Origin: UBA1563 sp041667115
GTDB taxonomy: Bacteria > Bacteroidota > Ignavibacteria > Ignavibacteriales > Ignavibacteriaceae
Direction of reading: 5' to 3'
NCBI GenBank assembly: GCA_041667115.1
Contig: JBAYFO010000035.1
Span: 1 to 36,531, forward strand
DNA length: 36,531 nucleotides
In this document: one piece after another, positions 16,349 through 23,671 of the stretch
Layout: every line of letters starts with the position of its first letter
Position numbering within the stretch: the first letter of the stretch is position 1
Position numbers and translations under genes: made by a program
Notes under the pieces: model-generated
What the model was told of the DNA's origin: nothing
Database searches by the model: none
Seen by the model: the letters and a program-made list of their open reading frames with translations, nothing else

Positions 16349-17668
16349 ATTTTTTTTCTGAGGAGGTTGATCCATCGATTTTTTAACAAGTGATACCGTA
16401 TGCATTACTTCCATAGTTAATCCATATTTTTTTATTCCGTACTGTAATTGCCCGATACACCCGGGATTTCCGGCAACCACAACATCCGCCCCTGTTTCTT
16501 TCAGGTTTTTCATTTTGCGTTCAAGGATTTTGTCGGCATCTTCATGACGGGTTACGTTATAAATTCCAGCACTTCCACAACACCAAGTCGATTCTTCCAG
16601 AGGAACAAAATCCAATCCTGGAATTTGTTTTAAAACTTTTCTTGGTTCGTCCACAATTTTTTGCGAATGGCATAAATGACAAGCATCGTGATAAGTTACT
16701 TTTTCTTTTAAGGAATGCATAGCAGCAGTCGGTTCAACGTTAGCGAGAAACTCTGAAATATCTTTTACCCGTCCGGAGAAGAGTTTTGCTTTTTGCGAAT
16801 ACTGAGGATCATCTGCGAAGAGATGAATGTATTCTTTCATAAAAGCTCCGCATCCCGCAGAATTTGAAATAAGAAAATCATAATCAAAGGTTGAAAAGAC
16901 ATCTAAATTTTTCTTTGCTAACTCTTTTGCCTTCTCTATTTCTCCATTATGGGCATGGAGAGAACCGCAACAAACTTGCTTTTTCGGAGTGATTATTTCA
17001 CACTGATTTTTCTTCAACACTTCAATTGTATCAAAATTAATTTCTGCGAAAGCAACATCCATAATACAACCGGTCGAAAAAGCGATTATATATTTTGCTG
17101 TAGTTTCGGGAGATATTTTCTCTTTTAATCCATCACTTGAAAAGATTTTAGAAATTGTAGGAGAAAGACTTTCTATTTCTATTAATTTTTTTGCAGATGG
17201 AAAGAGCGATAAAACTTTTAACACAACTTTCCGCATCCCGGAATTTTGGTAGAAATAAAGAAATCTTGCTAGAAGTTTTAGTCTTGAATGGTTTGCAACT
17301 ACGGAATTAAGTAAAAACCGTTTTATTGTTTTATTTAATTTTGAAGAGCCAACATTACTATGTTCGATTACCACTCTTGCGCTCTCAACCATTTTGCCAT
17401 ATTGCACTCCTGCCGGGCAGGCAGTTTCGCAAGCCTGACAATCTAAACAAAAATTCATTTCCTCTGCAAAAAGATTTGATAACTCCAACTTTCCTTCCGC
17501 AATTGATTTTATTAATTTTATTCTTCCACGTGGTGAAGAGCGCTCCATTTTTGTAAGTTCATAAGTCGGACAAGTAGCAAGACACATCCCGCAATGCATA
17601 CATTGCGTAAGGATATCATCGTTAGGCAAATATTTTATGAGAACTGCTTTATCTTTTGGTGAAATCAT
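16343..17668 (-). CDS. glcF: Glycolate/D-lactate dehydrogenase iron-sulfur subunit (GlcF-like)
   Basis: The 441-residue protein has two N-terminal [4Fe-4S] motifs (C-M-H-C-G-M-C-L-A-T-C-P and C-L-D-C-Q-A-C-E-T-A-C-P). Two CCG (DUF224) domains follow, with the CCG pairs visible as Q-V-C-C-G-S-L-H and W-C-C-G-S-A-G. It accepts electrons from the flavin subunit encoded just upstream and passes them to membrane quinone. Glycolate and D-lactate are both possible substrates. The sequence alone does not separate them. It starts 10 bases after glcD. The resulting quinol would be the substrate of the ACIII encoded immediately downstream. Confidence 0.9.
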   Translation of the reverse strand: MISPKDKAVLIKYLPNDDILTQCMHCGMCLATCPTYELTKMERSSPRGRIKLIKSIAEGKLELSNLFAEEMNFCLDCQACETACPAGVQYGKMVESARVVIEHSNVGSSKLNKTIKRFLLNSVVANHSRLKLLARFLYFYQNSGMRKVVLKVLSLFPSAKKLIEIESLSPTISKIFSSDGLKEKISPETTAKYIIAFSTGCIMDVAFAEINFDTIEVLKKNQCEIITPKKQVCCGSLHAHNGEIEKAKELAKKNLDVFSTFDYDFLISNSAGCGAFMKEYIHLFADDPQYSQKAKLFSGRVKDISEFLANVEPTAAMHSLKEKVTYHDACHLCHSQKIVDEPRKVLKQIPGLDFVPLEESTWCCGSAGIYNVTRHEDADKILERKMKNLKETGADVVVAGNPGCIGQLQYGIKKYGLTMEVMHTVSLVKKSMDQPPQKKNP

Positions 17669-17678
17669 TTGGATATTT

Positions 17679-19124
17679 TTATAGATGGGAATGAAATTCC
17701 GGAATTTGTTCTCTTGTCGACGGTAGTGATCCCTCGCATCTTGGCGTAAGTGTAAGAATTTTCCCTGGATTTAAAACATTGTTTGGATCGACAACCATTT
17801 TAATTTTCTTCATAAAATCAATTCCCTCTTTCCCAACCGCACTTTCGAGAAAATCTTTTTTTGCTAAACCGGTTCCATGCTCACCTGTAATGGTACCACC
17901 CAATTTTATCGCTTCGTTAAAAATGAACTCGAAAGCTTTATGAGCGCGAATAATTTCAGCTGAATCCCTTTCATCAGTAAGACAGGTAGGATGTAAATTC
18001 CCATCACCTGCATGTCCGAAATTTCCGATTGCAACACTAAAATTTGAAGAAGCGGTTCTTATTTTTTCGATCATCACAGGTACTTCACTTCTTGGAACAG
18101 TTGCATCTTCCAAAATTGTTGTCGGTCTTCTTCTTGCAAGAGCACTGAACGCCGATCTTCTTGCGGTTTTCAAAAGTAATGCTTCGGAAGGACTATTCGC
18201 TATCCGAATCTGTGTAGCATTATTTTTTTTTAGAATTGAAACTATCATCTCCGCATCTTCGTCAACACTACTCCCTCGTCCATCAACTTCAATAAGCAGC
18301 ATTGCTTCAGCATTTCTATCTAATCCGATTTTAGTATAATCTTCAACGCAATTCATTGTTGTGTTATCAAGAAATTCTATCATGCTCGGAGTAATATGAG
18401 AAGAAATTATATCTGCCACTGCCTTTCCGCTATCTAATATTTTTTTGAAGTTGACGGTAATAGTCTTTGATCTTGTTGGAAACGGAATAAGTTTGAGGAG
18501 AATTTTTGTAAATATTCCTAACGTTCCTTCACTCCCGACAACAATGTCTTTTAAATTATACCCGGCAACATCTTTGACACTTTTCCCGCCGATTTTTAGA
18601 AATTCACCGGTCGGAAGAATCATTTCTACACCGAGGACATAATTTTTTGTAACCCCGTATTTTAAACCGCGTAAACCTCCTGCGTTTTCAGCAACATTTC
18701 CACCTATAGTGCAAACATTCAAGCTTCCAGGATCAGGCGGATAAAACAATCCAAGTTTTTCAACTTCTTTTTGAAGAGTACCCGTCACAATACCAGGTTC
18801 TACGAGAGCGGTTAAATTTGCAGTATCAATTTCTAAAATTTTATTCCATTTGGTCATCACCACAACAACGGAATTTTCAACGGGAATAGAACCACCGCTT
18901 AATCCGGTTCCTGCACCGCGCGGAATGATCGAAAATTTTTCCTTGTTTGCAAGAAGAAGTAACTCGGATATTTGTTCATTGTTTTGTGGGAAAACGACAG
19001 CTTCCGGAAGCTGCTGTAACATAGGCGTACCGTCATATGAATAGCTGACTCTATCTTCCGGAGAATTGTGAAATTTCTCAACTCCAACAATTTTTTTTAC
19101 TTTTTCTAAAATAAACGGTTGCAT
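17679..19124 (-). CDS. glcD: FAD-linked glycolate/D-lactate dehydrogenase subunit (GlcD-like)
   Basis: The 481-residue flavoenzyme has an N-terminal PCMH FAD-binding domain with P-R-G-A-G-T-G-L-S-G-G, P-P-D-P-G-S and G-G-N-V-A-E-N-A-G-G-L-R-G-L-K-Y-G. Its C-terminal FAD-oxidase cap carries G-H-A-G-D-G-N-L-H-P and G-E-H-G-T-G-L-A-K-K. It oxidises a 2-hydroxy acid (glycolate, D-lactate or similar) to the 2-oxo acid. No GlcE is present, so this is the two-gene DF arrangement. It is separated by 155 bases from ctpA, a gap that contains a possible 48-codon reading frame and leaves room for a promoter. Confidence 0.92.
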   Translation of the reverse strand: MQPFILEKVKKIVGVEKFHNSPEDRVSYSYDGTPMLQQLPEAVVFPQNNEQISELLLLANKEKFSIIPRGAGTGLSGGSIPVENSVVVVMTKWNKILEIDTANLTALVEPGIVTGTLQKEVEKLGLFYPPDPGSLNVCTIGGNVAENAGGLRGLKYGVTKNYVLGVEMILPTGEFLKIGGKSVKDVAGYNLKDIVVGSEGTLGIFTKILLKLIPFPTRSKTITVNFKKILDSGKAVADIISSHITPSMIEFLDNTTMNCVEDYTKIGLDRNAEAMLLIEVDGRGSSVDEDAEMIVSILKKNNATQIRIANSPSEALLLKTARRSAFSALARRRPTTILEDATVPRSEVPVMIEKIRTASSNFSVAIGNFGHAGDGNLHPTCLTDERDSAEIIRAHKAFEFIFNEAIKLGGTITGEHGTGLAKKDFLESAVGKEGIDFMKKIKMVVDPNNVLNPGKILTLTPRCEGSLPSTREQIPEFHSHL

Positions 19125-19129
19125 GATAT

Positions 19130-19276
19130 TTAATCTGAGAAATGTTTAATAAAAATATCTCTAACCAAAAACTTTTCTTTAATATTTCTTTCCCGAGACT
19201 TATAAAACATATTGATCTTGTTGCAGTTTGAACTATTTTCAGAACAGACGTCTCGAAAAAAAAGAATTTTACTCAT
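19130..19276 (-). CDS. Possible 48-residue protein between ctpA and glcD
   Basis: The frame starts with ATG at 19276, 3 bases after the ctpA stop, and ends 5 bases before the glcD start, filling the gap almost exactly. A weak GGAAA lies about 7-8 bases upstream. The predicted product is basic and polar, with three Lys/Arg-rich stretches and two cysteines. It has no hydrophobic segment and no motif I recognise. The snug fit favours a real gene. The plain composition and lack of a recognisable family leave chance as a fair alternative. Confidence 0.25.
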   Translation of the reverse strand: MSKILFFRDVCSENSSNCNKINMFYKSRERNIKEKFLVRDIFIKHFSD

Positions 19277-19279
19277 CGA

Positions 19280-20953
19280 TTAGTTTCCCTTTCGTAAGAC
19301 TTTGTCATAATATTTTTTATCGTTTAATAACTTAAGACCAGCCTGAAATTGCTTATCTGTTTGTAAACTTGCTTTCACTCTTCCGTTCATTCCAAGATAT
19401 CTTGAAGCCAATTCCTCTTTTAGAAAGTCACCAATATCGCGTTTATCTTTCTCTACTAATTGAGCTAAGTTATCTTTAAACTCTTTCTGCAATTCAACCA
19501 ATTTACTTTGTATGATAGAGGAAGATTTATCACTTTCAGATAGAGAGACTAATTCATTAACCTTTTTCTCGATTTCGGATTGATACTTGTAATTTTCTTT
19601 TTGTAAAAATGTTTTAAATTCAGACAGAATTTTCTCTTCTTTCAAATTACCAAAGTCCTCTTTTTGATTTGCATCATAAAAAATATTAGCAAACTTAAAG
19701 AGTAACCCTTTTGCCAGTATATCCTGAACAAAGCTACTTATTTTATCATCTTGCACAATACTGTCTGGAGTAATTCCGCCGGAACTAAATACCCGCCTTT
19801 TATGGTCCGTTGTAAAAGTTGATTCAATCAATGTATCATATGAAGCAACAACATCATTCTTTTTTCCGTAATCAATTTTCTGAATGCATCTGCCGCTTGG
19901 AGTAAAATATTTCGCTGACGTAATCTTGAGAGAAGTATTATAAGACAGTGGAGTGACTGTCTGGACTAGTCCTTTACCAAAAGATTTAGTACCAACTATA
20001 ATTCCTCTATCATGATCCTGAATCGCTCCAGCAACAATTTCAGAAGCGGAGGCACTTCCATTGTTAATAAGAAGAAGTAAATCTGCATTCGGCAAAAGAG
20101 GTTCCTGTTGAGAGTAATAACTTCGTAACGAAGAAGTATCTCTTCCTTTTGTTGTAACTACCAATTCTCCTTTAGAGATGAACTTACTGACTACATCTAC
20201 CGCGACATCCAGCAATCCTCCCGGATTGCCGCGTAGATCCAGAACAACAGATTTAATTTCTTTTTGTTTCGATAATTCAAGAATGGCTTTTTTTACCTCA
20301 TCTCCCAATGAACGTCCGAAAGTATTTAGTTTGAAATAAGCCGTATTGCTGTCCTCTGGATAAAATCCATAATACACTAAATTTTTTACAACAATTTCTT
20401 CCCGAATCAGATTAAATTTCAAAGTATCTTTTTCAGTCTCGCGGAATACTTTTATCCCTAAAAATGTCCCGGGTTCGCCTTTTACCAGTGAAGATATTTC
20501 ATCAAACTTTTCGGGAGAAACTTTCTTGTCGTTTACTTCTAAAATGATATCACCAACACGCAGCCCTTGCCGTTGAGCAGCGTAACCTTCCATCAATTCA
20601 AAAATGGTGATCTGATTATCTTTTACTCCGATTGACACGCCGATCCCGCCATACTTTCCGTTAGTAAGAATTTCAAGATCGTCTTGCCTTTTTTCATCAA
20701 TAAAATTTGTATATGGATCAAGAGTAGAGAGCATTCCTTTAATTCCGGCACGAAGAAACTTTTCCGGATTAATTTCATCAACATAATTGAACGTGATTTC
20801 TTTATAAACCCGGGTAAAGATGTCGATGTTCTTTGATATCTCGAAATAAACGTCCTTGGTAACGTACACGAAACCGAAAAAACTAAAAAATAGTAATCCG
20901 GTTAGTCCCCACACAATTTTCTTTTTAATTGATTTTCTGTTAGAGCTTTTCAA
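19280..20953 (-). CDS. ctpA: Carboxy-terminal processing protease, S41 family
   Basis: The 557-residue protein has one N-terminal membrane anchor (about 12-31), a PDZ domain (about 100-185) and an S41 protease core. The Ser-Lys dyad is visible: S302 in N-N-G-S-A-S-A-S-E and K327 in G-T-K-S-F-G-K-G, spaced 25 residues apart as in the D1 processing protease. The L-R-G-N-P-G-G-L-L motif lies at about 240-248. The C-terminal 150 residues are charged and probably alpha-helical. It probably cleaves envelope proteins at their C-termini outside the cytoplasm. Its start overlaps the tmk stop by 14 bases. Confidence 0.95.
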   Translation of the reverse strand: MKSSNRKSIKKKIVWGLTGLLFFSFFGFVYVTKDVYFEISKNIDIFTRVYKEITFNYVDEINPEKFLRAGIKGMLSTLDPYTNFIDEKRQDDLEILTNGKYGGIGVSIGVKDNQITIFELMEGYAAQRQGLRVGDIILEVNDKKVSPEKFDEISSLVKGEPGTFLGIKVFRETEKDTLKFNLIREEIVVKNLVYYGFYPEDSNTAYFKLNTFGRSLGDEVKKAILELSKQKEIKSVVLDLRGNPGGLLDVAVDVVSKFISKGELVVTTKGRDTSSLRSYYSQQEPLLPNADLLLLINNGSASASEIVAGAIQDHDRGIIVGTKSFGKGLVQTVTPLSYNTSLKITSAKYFTPSGRCIQKIDYGKKNDVVASYDTLIESTFTTDHKRRVFSSGGITPDSIVQDDKISSFVQDILAKGLLFKFANIFYDANQKEDFGNLKEEKILSEFKTFLQKENYKYQSEIEKKVNELVSLSESDKSSSIIQSKLVELQKEFKDNLAQLVEKDKRDIGDFLKEELASRYLGMNGRVKASLQTDKQFQAGLKLLNDKKYYDKVLRKGN

Positions 20954-21557
20954 ATTTTTCTACCTCTGCAATAATGTCATTATGAATAGTACTTATCTCT
21001 TGCAATCCGTCGAGCACTTTTATTCTTTTTTCTTTTTCTGCCAAATAAAAATAACCATTTCTTACCCGTTCATAAAAATCTTTTTTTGATATTTCAATTC
21101 GATCGAGTTCGATCAAAGAATTTAAGTGTTTTCTCTTTTCAGCTTCTTCAGTCGGAATATCAATAAAAAAAGTTAAATCGGGAATCGTATTTCCAATAAC
21201 CAAGTTATTAATTTGTTCAACGATAGCAAGGGGAATTTCTCTTCCAAATCCCTGGTATGCGGTTGTTGAATCATGAAATCTATCCGACAAAACAAAATAC
21301 TTTTTTTCTAAATAGGGCTGAATGACCTCGCGAACAAGTTGTGCGCGCGAAGCCGAGAAGAGAAATATTTCAGTCTCGATCGTTAAATTAAGATGTTTTT
21401 TATCAAGGAGTATTTTGCGAATTTTTTCAGATATTTCAGTACCTCCAGGTTCTCTGATAATCTTAACCGTTTTTCCTTTTCTTTCTAAAAATTCTTTCAG
21501 CAGTCTTACCTGCGTAGATTTCCCGCAAAAATCAATGCCTTCAAAAGTAATGAACAT
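20940..21557 (-). CDS. tmk: Thymidylate kinase
   Basis: The 205-residue enzyme phosphorylates dTMP to dTDP with ATP. It has the P-loop F-E-G-I-D-F-C-G-K-S-T, the I-R-E-P-G-G-T-E-I-S motif, and D-R-F-H-D-S-T-T-A-Y-Q-G-F-G-R of the dTMP site. The length is typical. The Phe-Cys pair in the P-loop replaces the more common Gly/Arg-Ser/Ala, but GxxxxGKST is intact. It starts one base after the ybbR stop and overlaps ctpA, so the three genes are probably one transcript. Confidence 0.95.
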   Translation of the reverse strand: MFITFEGIDFCGKSTQVRLLKEFLERKGKTVKIIREPGGTEISEKIRKILLDKKHLNLTIETEIFLFSASRAQLVREVIQPYLEKKYFVLSDRFHDSTTAYQGFGREIPLAIVEQINNLVIGNTIPDLTFFIDIPTEEAEKRKHLNSLIELDRIEISKKDFYERVRNGYFYLAEKEKRIKVLDGLQEISTIHNDIIAEVEKFEKL

Positions 21558-21558
21558 A

Positions 21559-22470
21559 TTAGTATTTCTTTATAATATATTTGATGCGTTCAGGGTCTAG
21601 ATAAATAAGCCGGACATATTGTGGTGGAATAACTGTGAGTGATACGCTGCCTAGTGTGTCGGAAATAATATCGCCATAATCAATAAATACTTGAAAATCG
21701 TTCTCCGTAATTTTCCCTAAGAAATTAATTCCGCCCCGAACTGACAATGATATTTTGTCAGGTAAAAGTAAAATAGTCTTATTCCTGGGAGCATTTTTTA
21801 TTTGAATTGGAATATTATGCATCTCTCTATCTACAATCTTTTGCACATCACCATAAATCTTCACCTGATTGGGATCTACTTCTATCATTGGAGAATGATT
21901 TATCCCAATCTGTTCCATAAATTGACTTGACAATTTATCAACGTGAAGTTCATTTGTACTTACTTCAGAGATATGACTAAGTAACGTTCTTGCTCCATTT
22001 AAAGTAACCGAATCGGGAAACACATTAAGTTGCCTAGCAAGCCCATACCCATTTCGAAAAGTAATGTCAGCCATCGGACTCACTTTGACTCGTTTACTAA
22101 TCTTTTTATCCAGATCAACTTGAAGAAATGCCGGCGAAATATCAAGTACTTTAGTATCAGCAGTAAGCCATTGATTTTCGGAAATACTACTTACTAGTTG
22201 ATACTTGTAAGAATTTTCTTTGGTTGGAAGAATCGTGCGAAATGCCAGATCTTTTGATAGTACGATTGATAAAAGTCTCCACCCTTGTGTATTTAAATTG
22301 AGAAATACAGTCGAAGGTAATTCGCTTTTAACTGCAACATCATTATCACCAATTGAAATTCTCAAAGGGACTTCAATTTTATAAATGAAAGAATTCCCGA
22401 GAACTACTGAAATCCAAACAATAACGGCAAATAAAAATGACGCGATAATTATAGGAAGTTTTTTCTTCAT
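21559..22470 (-). CDS. YbbR-domain membrane-anchored protein
   Basis: The 303-residue protein has a single N-terminal membrane helix (about 6-27). Beta-rich repeats typical of YbbR domains follow, each with a Val-x-Leu-pattern strand and an L-N-G-A or V-K-I-Y-G-D motif (about 155-165 and 205-212). YbbR proteins such as CdaR regulate the membrane diadenylate cyclase CdaA, which is usually encoded directly upstream. No cyclase gene is here. The BMC pair occupies that place, so a c-di-AMP role is not supported by context. It lies 41 bases after the BMC operon and 1 base before tmk. Confidence 0.8.
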   Translation of the reverse strand: MKKKLPIIIASFLFAVIVWISVVLGNSFIYKIEVPLRISIGDNDVAVKSELPSTVFLNLNTQGWRLLSIVLSKDLAFRTILPTKENSYKYQLVSSISENQWLTADTKVLDISPAFLQVDLDKKISKRVKVSPMADITFRNGYGLARQLNVFPDSVTLNGARTLLSHISEVSTNELHVDKLSSQFMEQIGINHSPMIEVDPNQVKIYGDVQKIVDREMHNIPIQIKNAPRNKTILLLPDKISLSVRGGINFLGKITENDFQVFIDYGDIISDTLGSVSLTVIPPQYVRLIYLDPERIKYIIKKY

Positions 22471-22511
22471 ATTGTAAATATAAATGAAAACAGGTTAAAC
22501 TTGGTAAGAGA

Positions 22512-23291
22512 TTATTTTTTTAACGATTTAAAATAGGCTAATAATGTATCTCTATTAGCGCGCGATATCTCCCGCCCGTGAATAGGAAATATTTCAACCC
22601 CACGTGCAAGTTTTCTCAATTGATGAACATTGAAACTTTCCAAATCTACAAGTGAAGCTGAGGAATCGTTATATTCAAATTTTTCTTCAACTTCAGAAAG
22701 TGTGTCAGCCTTCTTAACTTCAGTAACCCTCGTTTCTTCAGATTGCAAATCATGCAAAGCCTCAGCTTTTAATCTTTCTAACGTACTGGCGGTGTGATCG
22801 GCAGGCGACTCAATTACCTCATCAAATAACGAGGCATGCCTAAGAGGAGGTTGCACTTTTTCTTCATGAGAAGAGATTTCCGGTTCAATTGGTCGAGATT
22901 CAACCTTTGCTTTTCTAGTTGAAGGATCTTTCTTTGGCTTAATTGGCTTATGGGATATTTCTTTTTCTACAGATAAATTTGAAATATCTGTTGACATGGC
23001 AATATCGTTTGGTTCTGCTAAAATTTCCGGGAAGAGAATTCCCAATTGCGAATCGGGATGAGGAATCAGATGAGTAGATATTAATTGCCCAACCCGCTGA
23101 GCTGCTGAAGCACCTGCTTCAATAGCAGATTTTACAGCGGCTGTTTCGCCGATTATTTTGATCGTGATTAAGGCAGGAGTAACTTTCTCTTTACCGATTA
23201 AAGAAACATTGGCAGCTTTTAGCATTGCATCAGCTGCCACAATTGCTCCGACCAAACCCTTTGTCTCAACTAAACCAAGAGCTTGAGGCAT
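22512..23291 (-). CDS. BMC-domain shell protein with charged linker and C-terminal SAP/Rho_N-like domain
   Basis: Residues 1-90 of 259 are a BMC (PF00936-type) domain with the opening A-L-G-L-V-E-T-K-G-L-V-G-A and A-A-D-A-M-L-K-A-A. The pore loop reads K-V-T-P-A-L (36-41) in place of the usual K-I-G-S-G-L, and the edge arginine of the V-I-P-R-P motif is His (I-P-H-P, 76-79). Residues 91-215 are a Glu/Lys/Ser/Pro-rich, probably disordered linker with one amphipathic helix candidate at 169-187. Residues 219-257 (N-V-H-Q-L-R-K-L-A-R, then G-R-E-I-S-R-A-N-R-D-T-L-L-A-Y-F) resemble the short helical SAP/Rho_N fold, which often binds nucleic acid. EutK is a known BMC protein with a C-terminal nucleic-acid-binding-like domain, so there is precedent by analogy. 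It follows the first BMC gene by 6 bases. Confidence 0.9.
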   Translation of the reverse strand: MPQALGLVETKGLVGAIVAADAMLKAANVSLIGKEKVTPALITIKIIGETAAVKSAIEAGASAAQRVGQLISTHLIPHPDSQLGILFPEILAEPNDIAMSTDISNLSVEKEISHKPIKPKKDPSTRKAKVESRPIEPEISSHEEKVQPPLRHASLFDEVIESPADHTASTLERLKAEALHDLQSEETRVTEVKKADTLSEVEEKFEYNDSSASLVDLESFNVHQLRKLARGVEIFPIHGREISRANRDTLLAYFKSLKK

Positions 23292-23297
23292 ATTAAC

Positions 23298-23582
23298 TTA
23301 TTTTGTAGAGCGTTTCGGTAATATAGATTCGACTTCTGTATGAGGTCTTGGGATTACATGTACGGAAACCAATTCACCAACTCGTTGTGCAGCTGCTGCT
23401 CCAGCGTCTGTAGCCGCTTTAACTGCTCCTACATCACCTCTTACCATAACTGTAACATAACCGCCTCCGATAGTCTCTTTCCCGAGAAGTTCAACTTTTG
23501 CGGCTTTTACCATTGCATCGGCGGCTTCAACAGCTCCGATCAATCCTTTAGTTTCGATCATTCCAAGTGCGTCAAGTGACAT
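23298..23582 (-). CDS. Hexameric BMC-H shell protein (PduA/EutM type)
   Basis: The 94-residue protein is a single BMC domain and nothing more. It keeps the landmarks of hexamer-forming shell proteins: the opening A-L-G-M-I-E-T-K-G-L-I-G-A, edge lysine K26, pore loop T-I-G-G-G-Y (37-42, compare I-G-S-G in PduA), V-R-G-D-V-G-A-V-K-A-A-T-D-A-G, and the edge motif H-V-I-P-R79-P-H. It should form a hexameric tile with a small central pore that is slightly more open than PduA because Ser40 is Gly. GGAG lies 7 bases before the ATG. It is the first gene of a two-gene unit with its own promoter, between ruvX and ybbR. No BMC-P, BMC-T or cargo enzyme gene is in the window. Confidence 0.96.
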   Translation of the reverse strand: MSLDALGMIETKGLIGAVEAADAMVKAAKVELLGKETIGGGYVTVMVRGDVGAVKAATDAGAAAAQRVGELVSVHVIPRPHTEVESILPKRSTK

Positions 23583-23617
23583 AGATTTGCTCCATATTTG
23601 ATGTTTTTGTTGTTCAA

Positions 23618-23646
23618 AAAATAAACGTTAATATCATTAATGTCAA
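23618..23646 (-). promoter_or_regulatory. Promoter of the BMC operon (TTGACA-17-TATTTT)
   Basis: On the minus strand a perfect -35 box TTGACA (23646-23641) is followed after 17 bases by TATTTT (23623-23618). Transcription would start near 23611, about 29 bases before the BMC-H start codon. The only gap in the whole spoT-ctpA run that could hold a promoter of this quality is this 83-base one. It implies that the BMC genes are expressed independently of ruvX. Confidence 0.55.
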
Positions 23647-23647
23647 T

Positions 23648-23671
23648 CATTAAAAATAATTATTTTTAATG
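23648..23671. promoter_or_regulatory. Perfect 24-bp palindrome upstream of the BMC promoter
   Basis: CATTAAAAATAA is followed directly by its exact reverse complement, covering the ruvX stop codon and ending one base before the BMC -35 box. An 8-bp palindrome with the same ends, CATTAATG (23635-23642), overlaps the -35 box, and ATCATTAA occurs twice 13 bases apart (23633-23640 and 23646-23653). The arrangement suits a dimeric regulator or an AT-rich upstream element. Without a loop or a T-run it is a poor terminator. Confidence 0.5.

Noticed and set aside
16328..16357. Intrinsic terminator on the plus strand (hairpin plus eight T residues)
   Set aside because: No plus-strand gene leads into it, the stem has only two GC pairs, and the T-run is the complement of lysine and asparagine codons at the end of glcF. 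It is recorded only as an inverted repeat.
20940..21557. Unusual Phe-Cys pair in the thymidylate kinase P-loop as a sign of lost function
   Set aside because: The GxxxxGKST frame and the dTMP-binding DRFxDSTxAYQG motif are intact, and hydrophobic residues at this point are, as I recall, common in Bacteroidetes-type enzymes.
23340..23579. 79-codon frame opposite the BMC-H gene
   Set aside because: It is a Ser/Cys-rich antisense shadow of a clear BMC domain, with no ribosome binding site and no recognisable content.
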